DNA from: Thomasclavelia sp.
Lineage (GTDB): Bacteria; Bacillota_I; Bacilli_A; Erysipelotrichales; Coprobacillaceae
Direction of reading: 5' to 3'
NCBI GenBank assembly: GCA_020025035.1
Contig: JAHHSU010000062.1
Span: 1-5,612, forward strand
DNA length: 5,612 nucleotides
Positions 1 through 5,086 of this stretch are shown piece by piece. The position numbers and the translations under genes were made by a program. The notes beneath the pieces are model-generated. The model made no database searches. It was not told the origin of the DNA and worked only from the letters and a program-made list of their open reading frames with translations. Positions within the stretch are counted from its first letter, which is position 1. Each line of letters opens with the position of its first letter.

Positions 1-563
1 AGACAAATGCAATAGGTATTGTTTCTAAGTCAGGACGATATGGAGGCACATTTGCTCATAGTGATATAGCAATGGAATTCGCTTCATGGATTTCACCAGA
101 ATTTAAGCTTTACATTATTCAAGACTACAAGAGACTTAAATCAGATGAAAATTCAAGATTGTCACTGGGATGGAATCTTAATCGAGAAATCTCCAAGATC
201 AACTACAAAATTCATACAGACGCAATCAAAGAATATCTTTTAAAGGATCTTACCAACGAACAGTTATCTTATAAATACGCAAGTGAAGCAGATATGCTCA
301 ATGTTGCCTTATTTAACAAAAGAGCAAAACAGTGGCGTGAAGAAAATCTAGATTTAAAGGGTAACATGAGAGACTATGCGAGTCTGAATGAGTTATTGGT
401 GTTAGCGAATATGGAAAGCTATAATGCAGTTCTTATAGGTAAAGGTATGGATCAAAAAGATAGAATGATAGAGCTTAGAAAGCTTGCCAGAACTCAGCTG
501 ATGTCAATTGAAAAGTTGAACAATACAGGAATCAAGAGTTTAGAGGATAAGTCAAAGAAATAG
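1..563 (+). CDS. KilA-N domain protein, 5' end outside window (partial)
   Basis: The reading frame is open from base 3, so the true start lies upstream; 186 residues are visible before the TAG at 561-563. The frame upstream of the first ATG (72) is clearly coding: it gives NAIGIVSKSGRYGGTFAH followed by SDIAMEFASWISPEF. This is the classic end of a KilA-N domain, a DNA-binding fold common in phage and conjugative-element proteins. It continues as FKLYIIQDYKRLK, then a charged helical C-terminal part of about 130 residues. Taking ATG 72 as the start would wrongly cut the domain in half. Function is unknown; DNA binding is inferred from the domain. Leucine codons are mixed (13 of 23 CTN), unlike the TTA-dominated operon downstream, which supports foreign origin. 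It is followed after 11 bases by a small membrane-protein gene. Family call is confident, role is not. Confidence 0.85.
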   Translation, partial: TNAIGIVSKSGRYGGTFAHSDIAMEFASWISPEFKLYIIQDYKRLKSDENSRLSLGWNLNREISKINYKIHTDAIKEYLLKDLTNEQLSYKYASEADMLNVALFNKRAKQWREENLDLKGNMRDYASLNELLVLANMESYNAVLIGKGMDQKDRMIELRKLARTQLMSIEKLNNTGIKSLEDKSKK

Positions 564-568
564 AGAGG
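563..568 (+). promoter_or_regulatory. Shine-Dalgarno whose properly spaced codon is ATA
   Basis: GAGAGG overlaps the stop codon of the KilA-N gene. The in-frame codon six bases downstream is ATA at 575-577. An out-of-frame ATG at 570-572 opens only ATG-TTA-TAA. This is why the start of the CD1845-like gene is uncertain. Confidence 0.5.
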
Positions 569-586
569 TATGTTATAAGATGGGCA

Positions 587-856
587 TTGAAAATTATCTT
601 ATTTCCAATAATATTGCTCTTATCGATACTAATTGCTTTTCTTAAATTTATTATAAAAGTTAGTGGAATGATTTTAGGTATAATATCTTTTCTAGTGTTT
701 ATAGGAGCAGTAGCTTGCTTTATACAAAAAGATATGGCAACAGGAATAGCAGCATTACTACTAGCATTCTTGATTAGTCCTTATGGACTAACTAAAATTG
801 CACTGTGGATTATAGCATACCTTGAAGTAGCGAAAGATACATTAAAGGAAATATAA
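587..856 (+). CDS. Small membrane protein, CD1845-like (conjugative element)
   Basis: An 89-residue, very hydrophobic protein with three or four likely membrane spans: about residues 3-23, 27-46, 50-66 and possibly 70-80. It carries a conserved-looking FLISPYGL segment at 61-68. From memory it resembles the CD1845 family of small membrane proteins found in Firmicute integrative conjugative elements; the molecular role is unknown. The start is doubtful. TTG 587 is the first standard start codon in frame, but the only good Shine-Dalgarno (GAGAGG, 563-568) lies 18 bases upstream. At 6-base spacing from that site the in-frame codon is ATA (575-577), giving I-R-W-A before the TTG codon. Either ATA is used, TTG is used inefficiently, or the original ATG was lost. 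The gene follows the KilA-N gene by 11 bases or less and is closed by a terminator, so the two look like the end of an element operon. Nine of 16 internal leucines are CTN, as in its left neighbour. Confidence 0.65.
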   Translation: MKIILFPIILLLSILIAFLKFIIKVSGMILGIISFLVFIGAVACFIQKDMATGIAALLLAFLISPYGLTKIALWIIAYLEVAKDTLKEI

Positions 857-863
857 GAGATTT

Positions 864-895
864 AAGACGATGAAATATAAATCTATCGTCTTTTT
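864..895 (+). terminator. Rho-independent terminator after the CD1845-like gene
   Basis: A perfect 8-bp stem, AAGACGAT (864-871) with ATCGTCTT (885-892), surrounds a 13-base loop and runs into a T tract (TTTTT at 891-895, the first two Ts paired). It begins seven bases after the TAA at 854-856. It most likely ends the transcript carrying the KilA-N and membrane-protein genes. AGATTT (858-863) is complementary to AAATCT (879-884); this pair interleaves with the stem and may be a competing fold or chance. Confidence 0.75.
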
Positions 896-915
896 CTATG
901 CATAAATTTAAGAGA

Positions 916-922
916 AAGGAGG
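916..922 (+). promoter_or_regulatory. Strong Shine-Dalgarno of the truncated gene
   Basis: AAGGAGG is nearly ideal, but the annotated ATG (936) is 13 bases downstream. The out-of-frame ATG at 925-927 is too close and stops after two codons. The in-frame codon at ideal spacing is ATA (930-932), the same situation as in the gene to the left. Confidence 0.6.
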
Positions 923-935
923 CGATGATATAAGC

Positions 936-1082
936 ATGTATTTATTTGATGAACAGCCTATATTGGCAAATAAAGCGTTAGCAAGAGAATTAGGCTTAAA
1001 TGAAGCTATTGTGCTTCAACAAATAAATTATATATATGCTAACATAAATATGTACAAAAATGATCGTTTAAAAATGTTATAA
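936..1082 (+). pseudogene. Replisome-organiser-like protein, truncated to its first 48 codons
   Basis: The start MYLFDEQPILANKALAREL followed by GLNEAIVLQQINY matches what I recall as the N-terminus of winged-helix replisome-organiser-like or replication-initiator proteins in Firmicute phages and conjugative elements. These usually continue as a domain of 100 or more residues after a Q-Q-x-x-Y-W stretch. Here similarity stops at QQINY, and a short unrelated tail (IYANINMYKNDRLKML) leads to TAA at 1080-1082, so the gene looks cut by a deletion. A strong AAGGAGG (916-922) precedes it, but the ATG is 13 bases away; the in-frame codon at 7-base spacing is ATA (930-932), which would add I-S before the M. 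It lies right of the terminator at 864-895, so it began a separate transcription unit in the element. A short working peptide cannot be excluded. Confidence 0.6.
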
Positions 1083-1284
1083 TAGTTAATATTACTGGAC
1101 CATCATATCGAATTAAAGATAAATTAAATATTAAAAAAGTGGGAATATTTAGATGCAACAAATTGGACAAATTATATTGACTTTTATATGTATAGATTTT
1201 TTATACTTAAATTATTTTTAAGTTTGTTATAAGCTCTACACATTTATAAGTATACAGATATAAAATAAATTTAGTTGTGTTAAA
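1083..1284. other. Decayed AT-rich spacer between element remnant and rapZ operon
   Basis: From 857 to 1337 there is no full gene. That gap holds the terminator (864-895), the truncated gene (936-1082), the possible frameshifted fragment (1085-1187) and the rapZ promoter. The rest of this stretch is very AT-rich. It contains a 7-bp AT hairpin (ACTTAAA 1205-1211 with TTTAAGT 1217-1223) and two copies of TTATAAG (1227-1233, 1244-1250), none with a convincing role. The junction of foreign and resident DNA most likely lies here. No attachment site, tRNA or integrase is visible. Confidence 0.5.
1085..1187 (+). pseudogene. Possible frameshifted fragment of another element protein
   Basis: Frame 2 from 1085 reads VNITGPSYRIKDKLNIKK. 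Shifting frame at the run of six A (1133-1138) continues as KKWEYLDATNWTNYI. Joined, this resembles a short C-terminal module I remember from phage and mobile-element nucleases and helicases, with an ITG-(S/T)-Y-x-(V/I)-KD-x-L start and a W-D-A-T-like end. Neither frame has its own ribosome binding site, and both soon hit stops. I read it as a decayed gene end fused behind the truncated replisome-organiser fragment. The match is from memory, so confidence is low. Confidence 0.3.
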
Positions 1285-1314
1285 TATACACTTATTGTTG
1301 GAATATGATATAAT
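1285..1314 (+). promoter_or_regulatory. Extended -10 promoter for the rapZ operon
   Basis: A perfect TATAAT at 1309-1314 is preceded by TG at 1306-1307 (TG-N-TATAAT, extended -10). TATACA at 1285-1290 can serve as -35, with an 18-base spacer and four of six matches to TTGACA. Transcription would begin near 1321, leaving a 5' leader of under 20 bases and so no room for a riboswitch. It is the only strong promoter seen ahead of the five-gene block ending with murF. Confidence 0.75.
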
Positions 1315-1323
1315 AGACATATC

Positions 1324-1332
1324 AAAGGGGTG
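1324..1332 (+). promoter_or_regulatory. Ribosome binding site of rapZ
   Basis: AAAGGGGTG ends five bases before the ATG at 1338 and fixes that start. Confidence 0.75.
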
Positions 1333-1337
1333 ATAAT

Positions 1338-2186
1338 ATGAAAAAAGTACAAATTGCATTAGTTACAGGATTATCAGGTGCAGGAAAAAGTAGCTGTATG
1401 TCAATATTTGAAAATTTAGGTTTTCGTTGTATTGATAATTACCCTATAGAATTATTAGATGATTTTGTGAATCTTTTAAAAACTTCACACCATTATGCAA
1501 AAGTGGCGTTGGTTGTTCCATTATCGGATACTAAAGAAGTTACTAAAGTATTGTCTAATGTAGATTGGATTAATTTACAGATTTTGTTTTTAGATGCTTC
1601 AGATGATGTGATTGTTAAAAGGTATAAGCAAACAAGACGTGCACATCCTTTATTAATAGATCAAAAAGCTTCTTCACTAATAGATGCAATTCAATTTGAA
1701 CGAAAATTATCAATTCCTGTACAAAGAATTGCAAATAAGATTATTGATACAAGTTCTTTGAGAATTTCTAAATTACAAGATACTATAGAAGGTTATTATT
1801 TACATTTTCAAACCGAGCTATTTCGAATTAGTTTTGTTTCATTTGGTTATAAATATGGTATTCCTAAAGATTTAGATTTAATGTTTGATGTAAGGTTTTT
1901 ACCAAATCCGTTTTATATTGAGGAATTACGGGATGGAACAGGAAATGATCAAAAGGTATATGATTATGTAATGAAGCAACAGGAGACACAAGAATTTATT
2001 GATCGGCTTACTCCAATGTTAGATTATTTATTTCAAAGATTTCAAATGGAAGGAAGAATGCATTTAGTAGTTGGAATTGGTTGTACTGGCGGACAACATC
2101 GTTCAGTAACTTTAACTAATTATTTTGCAAATTATTATCAAGAACAATATCAGGTTCACCGTTTGCATAGAGATGCAAATCATTAA
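1338..2186 (+). CDS. rapZ: RapZ/YvcJ-family nucleotide-binding protein
   Basis: A 282-residue cytoplasmic P-loop protein of usual family length. Seen in the sequence: Walker A GLSGAGKS (11-18), the CIDNYP segment (31-36, usually C-V-D-N-L-P), a Walker-B-like LFLDAS (83-88), RYKQTRRAHPL (95-105), then the C-terminal domain with FGYKYGIP (169-176), DVRFLPNPFY (184-193) and GIGCTGGQHRSV (246-257). Known for the family: E. coli RapZ binds GlcN6P and steers RNase E to the sRNA GlmZ, controlling glucosamine-6-phosphate synthase; B. subtilis YvcJ hydrolyses nucleotides, affects competence and has been linked to UDP-GlcNAc. Which role applies here cannot be read from sequence, although the RNA-linked role is enterobacterial. 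It is first in the operon, with whiA 19 bases downstream. The usual middle gene yvcK is missing. Only 4 of 31 leucines are CTN, typical of the resident genome and unlike the DNA to the left. Confidence 0.95.
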   Translation: MKKVQIALVTGLSGAGKSSCMSIFENLGFRCIDNYPIELLDDFVNLLKTSHHYAKVALVVPLSDTKEVTKVLSNVDWINLQILFLDASDDVIVKRYKQTRRAHPLLIDQKASSLIDAIQFERKLSIPVQRIANKIIDTSSLRISKLQDTIEGYYLHFQTELFRISFVSFGYKYGIPKDLDLMFDVRFLPNPFYIEELRDGTGNDQKVYDYVMKQQETQEFIDRLTPMLDYLFQRFQMEGRMHLVVGIGCTGGQHRSVTLTNYFANYYQEQYQVHRLHRDANH

Positions 2187-2191
2187 ATGAA

Positions 2192-2200
2192 AGGTAGGGA
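2192..2200 (+). promoter_or_regulatory. Ribosome binding region deciding the whiA TTG start
   Basis: AGGTAGGGA contains two Shine-Dalgarno-like cores. AGGGA (2196-2200) is five bases before TTG 2206, the whiA start. AAAGG (2190-2194) is seven bases before ATG 2202, which is out of frame and opens only the nine-codon MIGFIFACC before TAA at 2229-2231. The two starts could compete for ribosomes. Confidence 0.55.
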
Positions 2201-2205
2201 TATGA

Positions 2206-3147
2206 TTGGTTTCATTTTCGCGTGTTGTTAAAGAAGAAATTGTTTTTAATGATTTTGATCAATGTTGTGCAAAATCATTAATTGCAGCGATGATCAAAAT
2301 ATCAGGTACATTATCTTTATCTAGTAGTGGATTAACGATTGATATAAGAACAGAAAATGCAAAAATAGCATCGAAAGTCCATAAATTATTAAAAGAAATA
2401 TATCATCCAACGATTGAATTTAAGGTTTCTAGAAAGATGAAGTTGAAAAAAAATAATATTTATGTATTAAAAGTGACAAAAGCTAGAGAAATATTAGATG
2501 ATTTAGGATTACTAAATGGATTAGGTTTAGCTAATATACCCAAAAAAGATGTGATAGCGAATCAATGTTGTAGACGTGCCTATTTAGCAGGAGCATTTTT
2601 AGCTACTGGAAGTGTTAATCATCCATCAACTGCTAATTATCATTTAGAAATTTCAGTTAATGATAAGGAATTAGCTATGTTTATTCAAGAGCTAATGAAT
2701 GAGTTTGAATTAAATGCTAAAGTGGTGACTCGTCGATCTAAATATATTATATATCTTAAATCGTCTGAAAAGATTGGAGACTTTTTAGGTTTAGTTGGAG
2801 CAACTAGTTCCTATATGAATTTTGAATCTGTTAGAATAGACAGAGATTTTATTAATAGCATTAATCGATTAGAAAATTGTGAGATAGCAAATGAAATAAA
2901 AAGTATGAATGCAGCCAATCAACAAGTTGCAGATATTCAATATATTCAATCTAAAATTGGGTTAGAGTTATTAGATGAGAAAACTAGAAATATAGCTTTA
3001 CTTCGTCTTGATAATCCTGAATTAAATTTAAACGAATTAGCAAATGAATATGTAAGTAAATATGGAGCTAAAATATCTAAATCAGGATTACATCATCGTT
3101 TTAAAAAGATAAAAGAGGAGGTAAATCGTTTAAAAGCGATGGAATAA
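2206..3147 (+). CDS. whiA: WhiA, DNA-binding division/envelope regulator
   Basis: A 313-residue protein of normal WhiA length. Domains in order: an N-terminal WhiA domain (about 18-103, with the conserved SFSRVVKEEI lead), a LAGLIDADG-homing-endonuclease-like core (about 119-215, with CCRRAYLAGAFLATGS at 121-136), and a C-terminal helix-turn-helix (about 223-310, with LRLDNPELNLNELA and SGLHHRFKKI). The TTG start is forced: the triplet just before it in frame (2203-2205) is TGA, and the first residues match the family. Known: WhiA is a sporulation regulator in actinobacteria; in Bacillus it binds DNA and influences cell division, chromosome segregation and metabolism. The homing-endonuclease core is not thought to cut DNA. 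It is translated 19 bases after rapZ and one base before the xre gene. The TTG start plus an overlapping out-of-frame ATG may keep its level low; that is inference. Confidence 0.95.
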   Translation: MVSFSRVVKEEIVFNDFDQCCAKSLIAAMIKISGTLSLSSSGLTIDIRTENAKIASKVHKLLKEIYHPTIEFKVSRKMKLKKNNIYVLKVTKAREILDDLGLLNGLGLANIPKKDVIANQCCRRAYLAGAFLATGSVNHPSTANYHLEISVNDKELAMFIQELMNEFELNAKVVTRRSKYIIYLKSSEKIGDFLGLVGATSSYMNFESVRIDRDFINSINRLENCEIANEIKSMNAANQQVADIQYIQSKIGLELLDEKTRNIALLRLDNPELNLNELANEYVSKYGAKISKSGLHHRFKKIKEEVNRLKAME

Positions 3148-3148
3148 A

Positions 3149-3367
3149 ATGAGAAAAATAGAGGAAAAATTTGGTAATAGAGTTAGAGAATTACGATTGC
3201 AAAGAAATTGGTCACAAGAAGAATTATCATTTAGATGTAATATTTCAAAAAATTATATTTCAGATTTGGAACGAGGAACACGTAATATTTCATTAAAAGC
3301 AATTGAAAGAATAGCTAATGGATTAGAAGTAGAAATTGTAGAATTATTTAATCAAAATCAAGGATAA
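3149..3367 (+). CDS. Single-domain XRE-family HTH regulator
   Basis: A 72-residue protein that is almost only a helix-turn-helix domain (about 9-65). The motif is clear: VRELRLQRNWSQEELSFRC, then NISKNYISDLERGTRNIS with the recognition helix around residues 30-43, and a last helix pair ending IVELF. It resembles one-domain XRE regulators, including C proteins of restriction-modification systems, but no restriction or methylase gene is nearby. The ATG is one base after the whiA stop and has no convincing ribosome site of its own; the AGAGGAGGT at 3114-3122 lies 26 bases upstream, inside whiA. Translation is therefore probably coupled to whiA. It presumably binds DNA as a dimer. Target unknown; autoregulation or control of the murF operon would fit its place, but that is inference. 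Confidence 0.88.
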   Translation: MRKIEEKFGNRVRELRLQRNWSQEELSFRCNISKNYISDLERGTRNISLKAIERIANGLEVEIVELFNQNQG

Positions 3368-3381
3368 GGGAGTTGTCGTAT

Positions 3382-3621
3382 ATGGAAAGTATTTTATGGT
3401 TAATTGGTGGTATTGTAGTAATTACATTAGCTTTTAGATTTTTTGCATCTTTTTTATGGTTATTTGTTTTAGGATATATTATTTTTGTGATTTATCGAGC
3501 AATTAAAGTGAATTTTATGACAGAAGATAGTAAATCTTATTCAAATCATTCTTCTGATACCAAAAATAAAGATATTATTGAAGCAGAATATACAGTAAAA
3601 GAAGATCGTATAGATGAATAG
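3382..3621 (+). CDS. Small two-helix membrane protein, unknown function
   Basis: A 79-residue protein whose first 42 residues form one or, more likely, two membrane spans (about 4-18 and 22-38), rich in Leu, Ile, Phe and Trp, with Arg19 between them and R39/K42 after the second. The remaining 37 residues are polar and acidic, ending with an IIEAEY-containing tail (65-70), probably cytoplasmic. ATG 3382 is preferred to the in-frame TTG 3373 because AAGGGAG (3366-3372) lies nine bases before the ATG but touches the TTG. I do not recognise a family. It sits between xre and murF with gaps of 14 and 26 bases, so it is co-transcribed with cell-wall and division genes. A partner role at the membrane is possible but unproven. 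Confidence 0.75.
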   Translation: MESILWLIGGIVVITLAFRFFASFLWLFVLGYIIFVIYRAIKVNFMTEDSKSYSNHSSDTKNKDIIEAEYTVKEDRIDE

Positions 3622-3647
3622 TATTAGATTAAAAAGGGGAAAATAAA

Positions 3648-4991
3648 ATGTTAGTAAGTGAAATAATACAGGCAACAAATGGGATTTTAATAAGTGGAAA
3701 TTTAACTGATGATATTCGTGGATTTACACAAGATAGCAGAAAAGTAAATGTTGGGGATATGTATATCCCTTTAGTTGGTGAAAAATTTGACGGACATGAT
3801 TTTATTCAAAATGCTTTTGATGCTGGTGCATTAGCAATTATTACTTCTAAATTAGATCATTATCCTAAGGATAAAATTGTAATTCAAGTTGAAAATACAC
3901 TTATAGCAATGCAAAGTATGGCAAAATACCTTAGAGAACATCGTGATGTCATTGTTGTTGCGATTACTGGTAGTGTAGGAAAAACAAGTACAAAAGATAT
4001 GGTTGCAAGTGTTTTATCTACTAAATTTAAAACATTAAAAACAAAGGGGAATTATAATAATCATATTGGATTACCTCTTACTATTTTAAATTATCATGAT
4101 GAAGAAGTATTAGTACTTGAAATGGGGATGAATAATTTAGGAGAAATTAGTTTGTTAAGTAAGATTGCACGTCCTAATTATGCAATTATCACCAATATAG
4201 GAACAGCACATATTGGTAATTTAGGAAGCCAAGAGAACATTTTAAAAGCAAAATTAGAAATACTTGATGGTATGCAAGAAGATGGGGTGTTAATCATTAA
4301 TAATGATAATGAATTACTTTATCAATATGGTATTAATCATCCTGTAGTTACTTATGGTATTCAAAAAGATTCTAATTATTCTCCTACTAGTTTAAAAACA
4401 TTACCACATCTTAGTACTTATGAATATCAACATCATATGATTGATGTATTAGTGCCAGGAGATCATTTTGTATTGAATTCATTAGCTAGTCTTGCAATTG
4501 GAGATTTAATGGGAATAGAAATAGATGATATTAAACAAGGTATTAAATCTTTTCAACTAACTCAAAATAGAATGGATTTTAATCATTTACAAAATAATAT
4601 GATTTTAATTGATGGAACGTATAATGCTAATTATGATTCCATGGTTTCTAGTATTAATGTTTTAACTAAATATCCAAATCGAAAAGTTGTAATTCTTGCA
4701 GACATGCTTGAATTAGGTGATTTTAGTGAAGAATTGCATCGAAGTGTAGGTTTTGAGTTAGCTAGTAAAAATATAGATATTATTATTGGAGTAGGAAAAG
4801 AAGCAAGATTTATGATAGATAGTGCTAGAAGAAATGGTGCAAAAAATCTATTTCATTTTGTAGATAATACACAATTATTACAAAAAATTGATTCGATTTT
4901 AAATGCAAATGACGTTATTTTAGTAAAGGGATCACAAGGAATGCATTTATTAGAGGTTGTGGATTATTTAAAACAAAGATATGGTATTTAA
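3648..4991 (+). CDS. murF: MurF, UDP-MurNAc-tripeptide:D-Ala-D-Ala ligase
   Basis: A 447-residue cytoplasmic Mur ligase of normal length. It adds D-Ala-D-Ala to UDP-MurNAc-tripeptide using ATP, the last soluble step of murein precursor synthesis. Visible parts: the N-terminal UDP-binding domain with FTQDSRKVNVGDMYIPLVGE (26-45) and FDGHDFI (47-53); the ATP loop TGSVGKTST (107-115); KGNYNNHIGLPLT (133-145); ITNIGTAHIGNLGS (181-194); the AKLEI stretch with K202, probably the carbamylated lysine; QNRMD (306-310); and the C-terminal domain with DGTYNANYDSM (322-332) and ADMLELGDF (351-359). The 322-332 motif usually reads D-D-A-Y-N-A-N/S-P-x-S-M, so G323, T324 and Y329 differ, while Y325, N326 and N328 are kept. 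AAAGGGGA (3633-3640) is seven bases before the ATG. It is last in the rapZ operon; ddl, its common partner, is not here. Whether the third residue is lysine or diaminopimelate cannot be told. Confidence 0.95.
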   Translation: MLVSEIIQATNGILISGNLTDDIRGFTQDSRKVNVGDMYIPLVGEKFDGHDFIQNAFDAGALAIITSKLDHYPKDKIVIQVENTLIAMQSMAKYLREHRDVIVVAITGSVGKTSTKDMVASVLSTKFKTLKTKGNYNNHIGLPLTILNYHDEEVLVLEMGMNNLGEISLLSKIARPNYAIITNIGTAHIGNLGSQENILKAKLEILDGMQEDGVLIINNDNELLYQYGINHPVVTYGIQKDSNYSPTSLKTLPHLSTYEYQHHMIDVLVPGDHFVLNSLASLAIGDLMGIEIDDIKQGIKSFQLTQNRMDFNHLQNNMILIDGTYNANYDSMVSSINVLTKYPNRKVVILADMLELGDFSEELHRSVGFELASKNIDIIIGVGKEARFMIDSARRNGAKNLFHFVDNTQLLQKIDSILNANDVILVKGSQGMHLLEVVDYLKQRYGI

Positions 4992-5062
4992 CTAAGTTGT
5001 ATTTAAAAATTAAATTATAAAATTGCTTGATTATAGATAAAAATAACTTATGTTACTATGTG

Positions 5063-5068
5063 TATAAT
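5063..5068 (+). promoter_or_regulatory. -10-like element ahead of the DtxR-family gene
   Basis: A perfect TATAAT stands 18 bases before ATG 5087, but no fitting -35 is seen at 16-18 bases upstream (the stretch is A-rich), and TG is not at the exact extended position. An alternative is TTGATT (5027-5032) with TATGTT (5049-5054). No terminator separates murF from this gene, so read-through from the rapZ operon is likely as well. No clear metal-repressor operator is recognisable. Confidence 0.4.
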
Positions 5069-5086
5069 CAAAAAAGAGGTGAAATG

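Noticed and set aside
72..563. ATG 72 as the start of the KilA-N protein
   Set aside because: The frame is open to base 3, and the upstream residues complete the KilA-N domain; no ribosome site precedes ATG 72.
925..933. ATG 925 as the start behind the AAGGAGG
   Set aside because: It is only two bases from the Shine-Dalgarno and reads ATG-ATA-TAA.
1177..1207. TTGACT (1177-1182) with TATACT (1202-1207) as a promoter
   Set aside because: The spacer is 19 bases, and the downstream extended -10 at 1309 is much better placed for rapZ.
1205..1223. AT-only hairpin ACTTAAA/TTTAAGT as a terminator
   Set aside because: Only two G/C pairs' worth of stability, no clean T tract, and such palindromes are common in sequence this AT-rich.
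1227..1250. TTATAAG direct repeats as element attachment sites
   Set aside because: Only seven bases, very close together, and of low complexity; no partner copy is seen at another element edge.
3149..3367. Restriction-modification controller (C protein)
   Set aside because: The HTH sequence is compatible, but no methylase or nuclease gene is adjacent, and the gene is coupled to whiA.
3373..3381. TTG 3373 as the start of the small membrane protein
   Set aside because: The Shine-Dalgarno directly abuts it; ATG 3382 has proper nine-base spacing.
5001..5015. Palindrome ATTTAA-AAA-TTAAAT between murF and the repressor gene
   Set aside because: AT-only, no T tract, and no match to a known metal-repressor operator; likely chance.
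5027..5086. ATG 5027 as the start of the DtxR-family gene, adding 20 residues
   Set aside because: No ribosome site there, the extra residues do not look like the family, and the likely -10 lies inside this stretch.
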